From: Eublepharis macularius
Taxonomy: Eukaryota; Chordata; Lepidosauria; Squamata; Eublepharidae
DNA: 64,000 nt
Assembly: GCF_028583425.1 (NCBI RefSeq)
Contig: NC_072801.1
Coordinates: forward strand, 65,797,766-65,861,765
Direction: 5' to 3'
The notes below the pieces were generated by a model. That model did not search any database. It saw only the letters and a program-made list of their open reading frames with translations, and was not told where the DNA came from. The position numbers and the translations under genes were made by a program. Shown in pieces: positions 1-14,420 of the stretch; position 1 is the first letter of the stretch, and each line of letters starts with the position of its first letter.

Positions 1-2534
<2,534 letters not shown>

Positions 2535-3478
2535 ATACCCCATCCTCTGTCCCAGAAACCCCTGATATCCGTAGGCCAGTGACGGCAAAGGAGCGTCAGC
2601 GTGAGCGAGAAGAGAAACGCAAGCGCCGTCAGGAGCGGGCCAAGGAGCGCGAGAAGCAGAAGAAGGAAAAAGAGAAGGAGCGCAAGGACATGCTGACGGA
2701 GAATGACCGGAACCTTCTGGAGAGATGGACCAAGATGGTTGACCGGACCCAGAACAAGCCGACCCAGAATGGAACTGCAGTCCTACCCCAGGCAACTGCT
2801 GCCGGTCATACCCTCTCTCAGGCCCCCTCTGCCAATTCCTTGCCACCTCAGGTGCCCCCTGCCAGCCATATCCCGCCCACCTCTTCTAGCAACGCTTCTG
2901 CACCGGCCGATTTCCTCGCCTTCTCGGACAATGTGGTGCCTGCCTTGAGACCCAAGCTCACTCTGGTTCCTGTGGGGACAGAACTAGCCCCAGTTCCAGG
3001 GTCCAATTCCAACATGGTCCACTTTTTCCCGGCACAGACTGCCCCATTCCTGGTCACCGCCCCGACCTGCCAAAAAGCTGCTCCACCCAAACCAGAGTGC
3101 CTACTAAGTGTCAAGTATGGGTCAGGCCAGATATTTCAAGCCCCATATGGGGTGGCAACCCTGAATGCCTGGAGTGGCGTCCCCCAGCCTGAGAACTGGG
3201 CTGTGGCTGGACAGCTGCCAGTGAATCGGCCAGAGATGGTGCCCCCTAGTGACACGTTGCCGGAACAGACTGTGAGTTACGGAGCTAGAGCTGGTGCGGA
3301 GGAGTCCATGTTTCTGACAGAGGTGGGGAAGGCTGAGGTGCCGTCACAAGGTTTGGTTGGAGAGGAAACCCGAGGGCCCAGCCAGCACCCAATGGCTTTG
3401 GGGCTTTCCCCAGAAACCACTGTGCCTTCCGAGCCTCCAGATATCAATATGGTGACTCAGCAGCTGTCGAAATCCCAG
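2535..3478 (+). CDS. MAPK7: MAPK7 (ERK5) exon: nuclear localisation and coactivator region
   Basis: The exon starts after TTCTGCAG. The split codon (G from the previous exon plus AT) gives Asp, then TPSSVPETPDIRRPVTAKER, which aligns with the ERK5 segment PRKPVTAQERQREREEKR. A strongly basic stretch from about 2588 to 2690 (REREEKRKRRQERAKEREK) is the known ERK5 nuclear localisation region. LLERWTKM follows, then a low-complexity Pro/Ser/Thr/Ala region. The exon ends with INMVTQQLSKSQ, matching human VNLVTQQLSKSQ, and a CAG|GTAACA donor at 3478/3479 in phase 0. The disordered region is diverged from mammals, as expected for this part of ERK5. Confidence 0.95.
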
Positions 3479-5066
3479 GTAACAACTTTCAAGGGAAACG
3501 GGTTGCTGGTGTTGATTCAGGAAGGGTATGTGGACCTTTGGCCTCTTGCTAGGGGGTGCCGGCTGCAGGCTTTTCAGGGCAGTCTTACGTGCCACAGCCA
3601 AATGGTGTGGTTGTAGTCTTTGTTAAATCTGGCCGTGCAGAAAAGCTGTGGTTGGATTGCTTGATCTTTTCTGTAGATCACTGGTCTGTGCTCCGTGCCT
3701 GAGGGCGGGGTGAGAATCCCGGAACCTTTGCGGCCAAAGCAGCCCAAATGTTGTGTCACCCAAAGCTCTGAGAGCACTGACTGGGAGGGAGGGTTCCTTG
3801 CTCCCCAGCGCTGCAAGAACTGAATTAAATGTAGAGGCAGTCTGCCCAAGGCACCACAGTTTTTGTAAACGTACGGTTGTGAGGCTAGATGCATCTTCAG
3901 TGTTGGAAGGACCGTGGAGTCCACTGCTTTGACTGTCAGGAGGACCAACCTTGCATGATCTGGTAAGGTACTATTAAGGTTCAGAGCAGCCCACTTGGAT
4001 CAGACCAGAGGGTCAGCTAGTCCAGTATTCTGTTCCTGCCGTGGCTAATCAGATGCCCCCCCCCCACCCTGGAAGGCCCATAAATCGATCATGGAGGCCA
4101 GAATCTCCTCTATTGCTGCCTTCTTCCACATACACTGGGGTACACTGCCTCTGAACATGGAGGTTCCAGTGGTTAATTGCCATTGATGGACTTCTCCTCT
4201 GTGAATGTACTAACACCAGAATTCAAAGGCACCCGATGACGTTGTTGGGAAATCGCTCCAGTGCAAACAAAAGGAAACATTTTACTCAATGAGTAACTAA
4301 ACTCTGGAATTCCCTGCCACTGGATGTAGTGATAGCCATGAGCATAGATGGCTTGAAAAGGGGGTTAGACAGATTCCTGGGGGAGAGGTCCATCTTTAGC
4401 TATGAGCCACGGTGACTGACGGGAGCCTCCATATACTTAGAAAGCAAATCTCTGAATACCAGCGCTAGGAGGTGGCATGAGGGGAAGTCCACGGTTGCTG
4501 TGCTCTTGTTTCGTCCTCCATGGTGGCTGGTTGGCTGTTGTGTGGAAAAGGTACGCTGGTCTTGATGGACCGCTGGCCTGATCCAGCCGGGCTCTTCCTG
4601 CGTTCTTAATTTGCCCCGTACAAATTCTGGGAGTCTTCTAGAAGACTGTGTAATTAACACGCTAAGCTTCTTGTGGCAATAAATTAACCCTTGAAGCACC
4701 TTACTGACCCGTTGATGCAAGTCCCGATCCAAAGGAAATTATTCTGTGGTAAATCCCGTCAGAATAAATTGCGCTTAAGTGGGTTGGAATTAATTTGGGC
4801 CATTGACGGGTCTTAAGCACAGCTAATTTTTTATGAATTGGGCCCCAGTTGGGAGTGGGGGATTGGTTGAAGAACAAGCCGGTAATGGGTTCTGCGGCTC
4901 ATCCTAGATGCACGTTTGTCCACGACGACCCCAAACTGGTGTGGATCTTAAAAATGTGAGATCTCTGTTGAAGGGAGGCTGCTGAGGGCTCGTTGGGGCA
5001 CCCCTTGTCTTTGGCCGGCCTCTTGAGTACCTCTGTCTGATGGACGATGTGGTTCTTTGATCCCAG
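3479..5066 (+). other. MAPK7: MAPK7 intron with dispersed repeat
   Basis: The intron runs from the GTAACA donor to a TTGATCCCAG acceptor. The part from about 3980 to 4605 is a dispersed repeat described separately. The remainder shows no recognised feature. Confidence 0.85.
3980..4605. repeat. Dispersed repeat, unclassified
   Basis: Segments such as CCACTTGGATCAGACCAGAG, GGGGGTTAGACAGATTC and GGCTGGTTGGCTGTTGTGTG recur, diverged, at about 32560-32720 and 55120-55380. This defines an old dispersed family. Its class cannot be decided from the window. Confidence 0.6.
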
Positions 5067-5194
5067 GTGGAAGACCTCTTGCCTCCTGTCTTCTCTGGCA
5101 CCCCTAAAGGCAGCGGAGCCGGCTATGGAGTTGGGTTTGACCTGGAAGAGTTTTTGAATCAGTCGTTCGACATGGTCGGGGAAAACAGGGAGAG
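5067..5194 (+). CDS. MAPK7: MAPK7 (ERK5) exon: conserved C-terminal region
   Basis: The exon starts in phase 0 after CCCAG. It encodes VEDLLPPVFSGTPKGSGAGY, then GVGFDLEEFLNQSFDM, nearly identical to the ERK5 C-terminal segment. The donor is GAGAG|GTAAGA at 5194/5195 and two bases carry to the last exon. The strong conservation of this acidic and hydrophobic stretch fits its known transactivation role. Confidence 0.96.
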
Positions 5195-6229
5195 GTAAGA
5201 GGAAAGTCTTTCTGGACTTCATAGCTGATGCAGGTTGGTGAAGATTTGAAGGAAGGCTGTCCGTTCTCGGATGTGCTTGCCTTTTCTTGAAACTGTTGCA
5301 TATACAATCTGTGGCCTGTGACTGTTACCTAGCAGTGCAGTGTGGCAGAGAGTGCTGTGGGCCTGGTGAGGGAAGTGAAATCATTGGCTTATGTTGCTCT
5401 GATGTCACAGAAGTATAGGGTATGAGCTGAAGAAGTGAGCTGTGGATCATGATAGCTTGTACCCTACCTCAAATTTTGCTAGTCTTATATTTGACTCTTG
5501 CTCTTTCCTACTGCTACGGACAAACTAACATGGCTAGCCATCTTCACAGAAGTAGAAGGTTTTTATTTATTTATGTTAGCTATAGTCCGCCTTTATTACT
5601 GAGACTCAAGGCGGATTACACAGGGTAAGTCAGTAAGATTAACATCTGAGACATTCAATAAGCAATACCATGCAGCAGAAATGTGTATAGGATCCTCTTC
5701 TCTGATTAACAGATTGTCGTTCTCACCTTTCAAGAGATGATGTACAAGGAGATCGGCAGTTGCTTTGTGTGCCCCCTGGAGCAAATCGCTTAGTAACACC
5801 CCCATAATCCAATCCATTCCCTTGGCCATGCCATGTAACAGCCCCGACACCCTTTTCTTCAACTGTTGTATCTTGGGATGTGAGAACAAAAAACTTCGTC
5901 CCCACTAGAGGGAGCTATTGCACTTGGAAAAATCCAAATTTGGCCTAATCCTCAAAATGTGAATAGAATAATTTGCTCTGTTTTATAGTATTGAGCAGGT
6001 GTCCTAATGAAAAAACAGTAAGTCATGCAGCAGGGACTTAGTGCGGCACCCTAAGCATGATTGTAATACTCAAGCTGCATCCTGGACAAACTGATCCTTA
6101 AAACAGCTTTTTAAATTGTTCTTTCTTTCTTGCTAAAGAGGCAAACTTTGTACCCCCTGCTCCGTTCATAGTTTGGTCTGTTGCTTGTCTTGTCCGCTGT
6201 TATCCCTCAAACTTCTTTTCTCTTTCCAG
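5195..6229 (+). other. MAPK7: MAPK7 last intron with a LINE-like 3' end
   Basis: The intron runs from the GTAAGA donor to a TCTTTCCAG acceptor. Bases about 5557-5935 begin with TTTTTATTTATTTATGTTAG and read CTCAAGGCGGATTACACAGG. This looks like the reversed 3' end of a CR1/L2-like LINE found elsewhere in the window (20285, 23555, 60658). Confidence 0.7.
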
Positions 6230-6383
6230 TCAAGGCGACTCTGCCCCGCTCTCGGCCTCTCTCCTTGCTGATTGGCTGGAAGTTCACCGCATGAACCCGG
6301 CCGACATGGAGTCCCTCCAACAGGAACTGCAGCTGGGCTCTCCCATGATCCTCTCTGACATTCCAGACCTGCAGGACGCATGA
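6230..6383 (+). CDS. MAPK7: MAPK7 (ERK5) last coding exon
   Basis: The acceptor CTTTCCAG precedes 6230. AG+T gives Ser, then QGDSAPLSASLLADWLEVHR and MNPADMESLQQELQLGSPM, then LSDIPDLQDA and a TGA stop at 6381-6383. This matches the ERK5 C-terminus (ASLLADWLEGHGMNPADIES, LPDLQDP). The four exons in the window encode about 787 residues in one consistent splice frame. That is longer than the corresponding part of the human protein; the extra length lies in the low-complexity region of the second exon. Confidence 0.96.
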
Positions 6384-7257
6384 AAAGCTGTGATCTCATT
6401 GTCCGCCCTTTTCCCGCTCTAATTTTATTGGCTGCAAAAAAGGCCCCACCCACCTGTGTTCTTATCAGAGGTCTGTCAGTGGGCCTTTGCTGTTTACTCT
6501 GGCTGGGATCCTCACCACAGTGCCTGTTTTCTTACTGTTAAAAGGAGAACCCAGGTCGGGCCCGGTTGGTGGCCTTGCTAAAAGACGGTGATCCTGGGCT
6601 GGTGTGTTGTGGAATCCAAGCTGTTCACTAGTGACCTCCGTCATGACACTAATGCTGCCTTCCCTCTTGCCCTGGGGACTGGTGTCCCGTCCACTCCTTC
6701 CTGACCCTTCACTGTGTTTCCTTGGCACGTGGCCTGAAGCATGGATATTTACTTGGACGTGGAAATAGCACCCGTTGCCTTGATTCCGAACCTCCCTTTG
6801 CCTGAGCACGTTAGGGAATGGATCGCTTAAGAGCATGGGGTGCCCCATAGAACTGCCATGGCAGGGATTCCCCCATGGATAGTTGATATGTGAGAAGCAG
6901 TATTTAATATTGGGGTCAGGGCAGCTGTCTGCATAGCTTGGTTCTGTGGGTTCTGAGGGGCTGCACTTCTCCAGGCTTCAGGTAGATCCCATTCCTGCCC
7001 CCTGAAATCCTTTAAATCATCATAATAGTAAAAGCCCCCTCCCTCCCCTGCAATGTCAAAGCTTGAATCTGGGACCTTCTGCATGCCAAGTTAGGCTCTC
7101 TCCTTGCAAGCGGAGGCCACCCCCTCCAGTGGCTGCTACTGCAACTACTGTGGGTGTCCAAACAAGCATCTTGGAGAACTTTGAGGTGTGGATTCTGATT
7201 TGGCTCCAAGTCTGAAGGACTTGCTTGGCTTCATGGCTGTCATGTGTGGGTTCCAAC

Positions 7258-7477
7258 TAGGGTTCCCAACCTCCAGGTGGGGCCCGGAGACCTCCTGGAA
7301 TTGCAACTGGCCTCCAGATGACAATGATCTGTCCCCCTGGAGAAAATGGCTACTTTGGAGGGTGGACTGTATATGGCATTGTTCCCTGCTGAGGCTCCTC
7401 CCCTCTCCAAATCCTGTCCTCCTCAACCTCCACTCTCAAATCTCCAGGAATTTCTCAGCCCGTAGCCGGCAACCCTA
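7258..7477. mobile_element. TIR element, 'GGGTTGCCAACCTCCAGG' family
   Basis: The ends are TAGGGTTCCCAACCTCCAGG and GTAGCCGGCAACCCTA, imperfect inverted repeats. The internal signature is TGGAGAAAATGGCTACTTTG, shared by copies at 9730, 18967, 32731, 39369, 42809 and 43821. It is a short non-autonomous DNA transposon with no coding capacity. Confidence 0.8.
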
Positions 7478-8284
7478 GTAGCAGCCAGCAACAGTTGGGC
7501 GAGCCACTGGGGTAGACCTTGCCCACCCAAGAACCAGCATCTGCTTCAAATGAGAACTTGGCACCAAACACAGAAGTGCGGCTTTGCCTTCGTTTTGGTA
7601 TAACTTCTCATGCTAAAGGATCTAGAATTGTGGGAGGTTTTTGCACTGCTGAAAAATATTAAGTGGCGATTCTCTTCATAAAGATGAAGGTGCTTCAGAC
7701 TTCCGGGAGTATCTTTTGTGGGGTTTGTTTCTTTGCAAGATTTGGAAGATATCCCCTTGTTAATCTTGAGATGATACCACTAAGACAGGTGAAAACGATC
7801 CAGGGTCTTTGGCCATTGTGTGTGTGTGTATGGGAAGCATGGATTTTGTGTCCTGTAGGTGTTTACTTCCCCCAGCCCCCAACTCACGATGGCCTAATAG
7901 TAAAAACCAGAGAAAACATTCAGGGCCTGTTGACTTGAACAAATGCCAAGTGATTTGTTTGGGGGAAAGTGTTTAGATCTTTCTGTTGCTTCAAATATAT
8001 ATTTTTTGCGACAATGCTTTGAGCCCTGGTTTGTCAATTGGTGCATTCCCTGTATTTTGCACATATCTAGGGGCCAGGGTGGTAATGTTAGGGGAAGCCT
8101 GTGGTGCTAGGATAGACCCCAAACCCACCTCTGAAGAGCCAGAGGTCAGATTTGAAAACTGGATTACTGCTTTTTTGGATTTATATGTACATTTTTCCCC
8201 CCAGCTTTGGGTGCTGCTGATTTGTAGGGGTTGGACTGTGTGGTGGATTTCCCCAAAGTGATGCTGTGTTATGATGGTTTTGCC

Positions 8285-8302
8285 ATTAAATTTTCTATTA
8301 AA
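8285..8302 (+). promoter_or_regulatory. Tandem ATTAAA poly(A) signals, possibly of MAPK7
   Basis: Two ATTAAA hexamers are followed by GT/T-rich sequence and an A-run at about 8314. They are the first reasonable + strand signals after the MAPK7 stop. Confidence 0.3.
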
Positions 8303-8329
8303 GTGGTGATTTATTAAAAAAAAACAAAC

Positions 8330-9727
8330 CAGAGCCGGATCACATTTGTGCCATGTCTTCCAATGTCGACTGCTGGGGTTTGGACAAGGGATCCTTTTAA
8401 ATGGCACGAGTGTGTATATTTCTCTGTAGCTTCCTTGCCAAGCACTTTGTGGGCAACAGATCTTGTGTTGTCGAAGTGACGTTCTTAGTTGTGTAACCGG
8501 ACCAGCTTTGAACAGACAGCCTTATACAGCCAGGCCCTGGGTAATTGGCCGGCCACCCTTTGCCGCATAATGCTAGGCTGAGGGCCAAATCTGCACCTTA
8601 ATGCTAGGCTCAGATCCAGCCCAAATTGTTCCCACTGCCTTGAATTTGACATGTCTTTGCTGAACTTGTATCTAAGCTTTGATCTGAGCATTACTCGAAA
8701 CTGAGCAGGAAGTGAACACTTCAGTTCATTTCCAGCAACTGGCCTCATATGGTAGATGGAAGTTCTTTGTAATAGGAAAGCTGTGGATCTCCTGGGATCA
8801 GTTATCTCAGATGACGCTGATCCTGCTGAGGTCAATGGGGTCCCCATCCACCTCTCCTGCTTGCCCTCTTTCCTAGGCCACAAGCCTCCAAGAGACTATG
8901 AGATCAATGTGTGGGTAGGGGCTAGAGCGGAAACTTGACCTTTGTAAATGTGCTTCTGCCATCTGGATCTATTTCCTGCCTCATCCCAGCTCACGAAGAG
9001 TGGGTTGTTTGTCCTTCCCTGCAATCTCTGCGTGGATGAGCAGTTAGGCCTCAGGTGAGCAGTTTAGGCACAGTCAGCAATCTTTCAAAGGAAAAAAAAA
9101 AACTAGAATGCGCTCCTGTCTCTAAGAAGGCAAAGGCAATGGAAATAACATCGCATAAGGAGGTGACACATATTACAGAAAGGAACCGACAACAAGCACT
9201 GACATGATTTCTCTGGTTACGGGTTTTATTTTGGCGTTTCTCCAAGAGAAAAGGGTGCAAGATGGCTGGAACTTATGAAAAGAGAGGATGACTATTGCAG
9301 ACTTCATTCTGCTTTCCTGTCCGTTCACATCTCTTCACCTTGCCCAGCTTGCAGAGCATGAGTGGAATCTTTCAACTTTTTCCTCCACAGCGGAGAGCGG
9401 TTCCGTTTGGCCTTTCCAGAAATGGGGACTGAGCTCTCATGTTGCCCCCCCCCCGGCATCTTAACCAATGAGGTTCGTGGCACTCTCCTGGGTTGCAGGG
9501 ACTCTCAGGATATCCAAAGTGATCCATCCTGTTTCTTTCTTATTGCAGATGCTTCCTGTATTGCCATGAATGTATGCGCCTCCTTTCATGTGGGTAACTG
9601 AAGGCTTTTACTTCCCAATTTCCTTAGAATCTGAGGCCACTGGGGCTGTAAAACCAGCTTCTGTCTCTTGTTTCACAACAAATGGGACTTGCAATCAATG
9701 CTGCAGATAGCCAGGGTGGGGCGTAGA
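8330..9727. other. Intergenic, nothing recognised
   Basis: No reading frame with family similarity and no recognised repeat was seen. The ORFs here are short and low-scoring on both strands. Confidence 0.5.
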
Positions 9728-9729
9728 TA

Positions 9730-9926
9730 GTGTTGCCAGCTCCAGGTTGGGAAATTCCTGGAGATTTGGGGGGGGGGGTTGGAGGAGGGGAGGGACCTCA
9801 GCTGGGTATAATGCTATATATCCTGCCTTGCAAGGCAGCCGTTGTCTCCAGCGGAACTGATCTGTATCACCTGGAGATCAGTTATAATTCTGGAAGATAT
9901 CTAGCCACCTGGAGGGTGGCAACCTT
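9730..9926. mobile_element. TIR element, 'GGGTTGCCAACCTCCAGG' family
   Basis: It starts TGTTGCCAGCTCCAGGTTGG and ends CACCTGGAGGGTGGCAACCT. It lies in the opposite orientation to the copy at 7258 (GGAAATTCCTGGAGATTTGG near the start). It is followed by a (GT)n run at about 9938-9967. Confidence 0.8.
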
Positions 9927-9937
9927 GTGTGTGGAGG

Positions 9938-9967
9938 GGTTGTGTGTGTGTGTGTGTGTGAGTGTGA
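9938..9967. repeat. (GT)n microsatellite
   Basis: An uninterrupted run of GT dinucleotides lies next to a transposon end. Confidence 0.9.
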
Positions 9968-10325
9968 ATAGGCCCTATAGAAGCAAGAGGCAGGGCTGCA
10001 TTATGACCAAATGATGGTTTGAAGCCTACCCAACATTTCCACAGGCAGAAGGGGCGGGAGGAAAGGCAGGGAATTTACACTGATCCTCCCCTGCTGCAAA
10101 CTTCAGACCCCTCCCCCCGCTGCTGTTCAGCAGGGGCATTTGGGGGGTTATTTAGGGCTGCAGCAGGAAAGGGGGAAGTGAGAAAGCAGCTCTCTGCTGA
10201 CGGAATTCTTTCTGTCGGTGGTACTTTTTAGCAGGATCCAAGCCTATATGCAGACTGTCAAACTTCTTGGAGGACTCGAACGCTGGCCGATTCTAGCTTG
10301 CCTGCCCTCTGTCGGGGCCTGTTGT

Positions 10326-10388
10326 GTGAAAGCTTATGCTACAATAAAATTGGTTAGTCTTAAAGGTGCCACTGGACTCTTTTTGATG
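10326..10388. repeat. Fragment of the 'GTTGGTCTCTAAGGTGCCAC' repeat family
   Basis: It contains AAGCTTATGCTACAATAAAA, then TTGGTTAGTCTTAAAGGTGC and CACTGGACTC. This signature recurs at 12090, 14286, 20030, 27598 and 63783. Confidence 0.7.
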
Positions 10389-10954
10389 TAGAAAAATGAA
10401 GTGTTCTCCAGAATTGAGAATAATGGCCTTGGGAATCCAAGCAGTCAAAAAACTGCCTGAACAGACTGCTGCGGCTTCAGTTGCGTAACTCTGTGATGTG
10501 TCAATCTTGGCACCAGAAACAGAGTATTTGGTGCCAAAGGGGGATCAGCTGTGAAAGGGCATAAAGGGAAGGCATCCATTTGGATCCCTGGTCAAATGCA
10601 ATGCTGGGAGGGGGCTTAGAGAGAGGCCTGCAGGAAAAGCCTGCTTTTCTGGGGTGGCTGATCTTAGTACGTCAGCCAGGCAGTTAACTGGAAGAAAGAT
10701 GTTGGGTCCCAGCTGGGCTGCAGTGAGACAGCGCAGAAGAAGGGGGTGGTGGTACAGGGGCAGATTGATGGATCTGACCCTTTTTTGCCCTGGTCTTTGG
10801 GAAGTGGCAGTCTCTCTGCTTCAGCTCTTTACTGGTAATAGTAGGGAATAACACAAACTGTACAATGCTGACTCTACGATATGAATGCTTACTTGGAAGT
10901 GTTACGGAAGCTTTTATTATGCTGCCGGGACAAGTACAGGCTGATGGACTCTGT

Positions 10955-10964
10955 GCATGTGGTG

Positions 10965-10996
<32 letters not shown>

Positions 10997-11009
10997 TGCG
11001 GGGGGAGGG
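10955..11009. repeat. (GT)n/(GTGC)n compound microsatellite
   Basis: A GT run passes into GTGC tetranucleotides and then a G-run. Confidence 0.9.
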
Positions 11010-11095
11010 GACTGAGAGACGGATTCTGACTTTAAGCTGTAACAAGGAAAGACTTTGAATTTCAGGTTCCTGCTCTTTTGACCTGAACTTCTGTC

Positions 11096-11272
11096 GAGAA
11101 CTTGGTTTGAATCCCAGCTCTGCCATGGATGGTCACTGGGTCAGTCACACTCACTCTCTCTTGTCCTAACCTACCTCATAGTTTTCATTGTGAGAATAAA
11201 ATGGAGGGTGGTATAATGTTGTAAGCTGCTTTAGGTCCCCCCTGAGGAGAAAAGCAGAGTATAAATAAAACA
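11096..11272 (+). repeat. tRNA-derived SINE, 5'-truncated
   Basis: It contains GGTTTGAATCCCAGCTCTGC (B-box), CACTGGGTCAGTCACACTCA, CTACCTCATAG and the tail GAGTATAAATAAAAC. Confidence 0.75.
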
Positions 11273-12089
11273 ATATGGAGATTCTTTATTCTCAGCCACT
11301 TCTAGTTTCCTTGTGCAAAAATCCCCCTATTTTTTTTAACTAAGATTTTTACTGGAAGTCTGGGCTTCTCCTGGCCATGGCTGGCCCCATTGTTTGGTTT
11401 TGCCTAGCCACATGTGGGCCAGCCCTTCATTCTTATATATACAAATATCTAAGCACTGACGTGTCCATTGTTATGCTAGTCTTACAATCTGATACCGGGC
11501 AAATGATTCCCTTTCATTCTTTTGATGGTATTTCAGCGTGACATTTCTGTGTAAATGCCAAGGATCTCTGCAACCGTGTTGCACAACTGAATCCAGGGTG
11601 TGGTGGGTGCATTGCACAATGGAAGCTGTGTGGATGGAAGAGCTGAAAGCTGATGCAGAGTTTTCTGGATCTTTCTGCTGTATCGGACATTCCTTTTTGT
11701 ACCAGAGGGAATAAGTGCATTGCCTCATGGTAATCTGCTGGACATGACGGGCTGAGTCACTTTTGACCCACTTCCTGTATGGCTGAGTCACCTCCTGAAT
11801 CCACAACATTCGTTCCTAGAGGGGCCAGGTAAATGGAATTTTAAAACTGATGTAAGATAGGAAGAACAATCCACTGATTCATGAGAAAAGGAGCCTTTTA
11901 ACTTAATTAGGGAGACATCCCTTTTCAGGGTGAGGGCATGATGAGTCAGAGAAAACATAAAAGTTGCAAAACTCACATTTCTTTGCCCAGAATGGATGAA
12001 ACGGTTAAAGAGAAAAATTGAGATCTTTCAATAAGTTCCTCAGCTTGAATTAGCTCATGATACACTCTGACGTTCCTCATTATGGGAGA

Positions 12090-12259
12090 GCAAGATTTGA
12101 GTTCAGTAGCACCTTAAGGACCCACAAGATTTCCAAGGTATAAGCTTTCCAGAGTCAAGAGCTCCCTTTGTCAGATATAGCTGATGAACCGAGCTTTGAC
12201 TCTCAAATCTTGCTTTTCTACAGGCGTCCAACGCCACTACCCACCTGAAACCCCTACGG
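12090..12259. repeat. 'GTTGGTCTCTAAGGTGCCAC' repeat, interrupted by an L1
   Basis: It reads GATTTGAGTTCAGTAGCACC, AAGCTTTCCAGAGTCAAGAG and CTCAAATCTTGCTTTTCTAC, then CCACTACCCACCTGAAACCC. This matches other copies in the window. The L1 fragment at 12276 lies directly after it. Confidence 0.7.
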
Positions 12260-12275
12260 AAGGTCTTGAGATTTT

Positions 12276-12631
12276 TTTTTTATTTTGAATTTTTTATTTT
12301 AATAAAAACCTTAAAATCCCATTGAAGGGGAAAGAGGAAAAACACAAACAATAGTAAAAGAGAAAATAAAAATAAAAGATACATATATTTTGAACCATTT
12401 TCAGTTTTCTCTGTAACACATACAACATCATTACAAACAATATACGTGTTGTCTTACTAATACAAGTCCTAGATCTTTTCTGTATATCCCCCCTTTTATT
12501 TAAATTACTCCATTTTATCTTCTTGAAAGTCAAATCCACAAATCATCAGTTTTTTCTGTTGCATGCAGAAAGTCAAGAAGGGGTTTCCAATTCATAAACG
12601 TAGACAATGTTTTATCTCTAATCAAAGCTGT
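12276..12631 (-). mobile_element. 5'-truncated L1 LINE 3' end with 16-bp target duplication
   Basis: On the minus strand this is an A-rich 3' UTR ending in a poly(A) run (seen as T's from 12272). The sequence AAGGTCTTGAGATTTT occurs at 12260-12275 and again at 12632-12647, a perfect 16-bp target duplication. The inner part resembles the distal ORF2/3' UTR of the L1s at 44841 and 49222 only in composition, so the class rests on the tail and the long duplication. Confidence 0.75.
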
Positions 12632-13205
12632 AAGGTCTTGAGATTTTAAGAAATGGAGGAAGAGAAGCTACTAAACTTGGTGATCCTTCAGCATATCGTG
12701 TAAAGCTACTGCCACGGCACAGGGTTTGACTTTAAGGAAACTTCTTCAAAGTGAAATTTAAAACTCCAAACTCTTTTAAGATTTCAGACATTGTAAGCAT
12801 TTTGTGCTTATGTGAATGCCCCTAACTAGTGTCGCTGGGTTGATGGTCTCTGGAGGAGAGGCAACTGGAGATATGGACGGCTTATAAAATTTGTTTTAAT
12901 TTACAGCTATGACAGCATTGCTTAGAGGAAGCAAAATGTCCATTACCGCAGGCCGTAATACTACAAATCCTGTATTAGATTCTCCAAGCCACAATGCTTC
13001 CCCAGGTCTCCAGTCTGCCACCAATTCTCCTATATGCACAATGATTCTTTCAGGTTTCCAATACCAGTTCAAACTGCAATGAAACTCTTTCTCTGCTTCT
13101 CCTGTGAGCAGAAGGCATCACTGTCCAAAGGCAGAGATTTCCAGATCAAGGATGTCATTTGTGTTACATTTACACCTGTAATATTTTTAACCTGCCCCTT
13201 CTTCC

Positions 13206-13370
13206 AAGCAAGTGAGAAGAGGGTAGATGGTACCTACTATGTTATATCCATAAGAACCCTGTGAGGTAGGCTGGGTTGAAAAAGAGTGGATTGGTCCAAG
13301 ATCAGTTGATAAATTTCATGGTTGGGCCCCCTTCTTCCTAGTCTGACACTAATCACTACACTAAACTGGT
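13206..13370 (-). repeat. tRNA-derived SINE, minus strand
   Basis: It contains CCCTGTGAGGTAGGCTGGG and ends in the reversed SINE head (GACACTAATCACTACACTAA). Confidence 0.65.
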
Positions 13371-13479
13371 AAAGTTCCTTCCCCTCCATCAATTGTCAGG
13401 TAATGAGATCATTCACAATAATCTCGGGAACTAATCTTATTCTGACTCTTCCCACAATTTCTGTCCATGCTTGCAGGTT

Positions 13480-13770
13480 TTGGTGGGCCCTGGGTGACAG
13501 AATATAACCCTTTCCTACTTGCCACAGGCCCTTTCTCCTTTAATCATACCCTTCCATTTTGTCCCTCCACTTTGGCCCATTTGGAGCCCAAATCACCCCA
13601 CTGCAAAGCGTGTGCATGCTCCTGGGGCTTCATAATGATGTCATTTCCTGGAAGTGATGTCATCATGCAGCCCCAAAAGTGCTTCTGCACTTTGTGCACG
13701 TGAAGTGAAGAGAGAAAAGTGAGTGCTGGGTCCCACCTCTCCTGCTGGGAGGGTAAGGGGACCTGGCAAC
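13480..13770. mobile_element. Probable non-autonomous DNA element
   Basis: It contains AATGATGTCATTTCCTGG and GTGATGTCATCATGCAG and ends GGGGACCTGGCAACTC. Similar TGATGTCATCA-bearing sequence is found at 52560-52680. Ends and class are not certain. Confidence 0.4.
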
Positions 13771-14285
13771 TCACTGCAGCAAAATTGATTTGACAGCACC
13801 TAGGCAAATATTCCAAAGTGTCTGAGACAGAGAGCTCTCGGTCCGTTGTGGCAAATCCAGTAAGGCCACTTCCCAGAGCTTTGTTGCTCCAGAAAAAAAA
13901 ACACCAAATAAATGCGGTAAAATATTCCCCCAAATCCCTTTGCCTGGCCAGAACTGTTTGCAGCATGCACAAAGACACGGTTGTAGTTCTGGGAGAGCAA
14001 GGTACAAAGAACCGAGGATTTCCCCCCTAGAACAATAGCTTCTTTGGCACCATTATTATAGCACTAACCACAAATATTAAACCCTAACATTCCATACATT
14101 TCTGTCTCCCTGTTCAACACAATCCATGCAAAACATTTTTAAGGTTGTGTCTGTGACATTCAGAAATTTCAAAAAATTCTCCTCAATGTTAATTTGCTAT
14201 TAACAAAAAGAAGGTGTGTGTGTGTATTATTAGAGTGAGCGAACTGCCCCTTGGTGGGAGCTGAGTAGATTCTCCACCTTCTCAC

Positions 14286-14420
14286 GATCAAAGTATCTGA
14301 AAAGGGAGCTTTGACTCTTGGAAGCTCCTACCCTGGAAATCTAGTTGGTCTTTAAGTGCTATTAGATTCAAATCTTGCTCTTCTACTGCAGACCAACACG
14401 GCAACCCCCCTGAAACTATA
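14286..14420. repeat. 'GTTGGTCTCTAAGGTGCCAC' repeat copy
   Basis: It reads GGGAGCTTTGACTCTTGGAA, CTAGTTGGTCTTTAAGTGCT and GATTCAAATCTTGCTCTTCT, then CAGACCAACACGGCAACCCC. Confidence 0.75.

Larger units (their letters stand above)
6384..8311 (+). other. MAPK7: Possible MAPK7 3' UTR
   Basis: No AATAAA lies close to the stop. The first plausible pair of poly(A) signals is ATTAAA at 8285-8290 and 8297-8302, which would make a 3' UTR of about 1.9 kb that includes a transposon copy at 7258-7477. This is an inference; an earlier non-canonical site is possible. Confidence 0.35.

Noticed and set aside
3479-3616. In-frame extension after KSQ in MAPK7
   Set aside because: The CAG|GTAACA donor and the conserved VEDLLPP exon at 5067 fit the ERK5 gene better.
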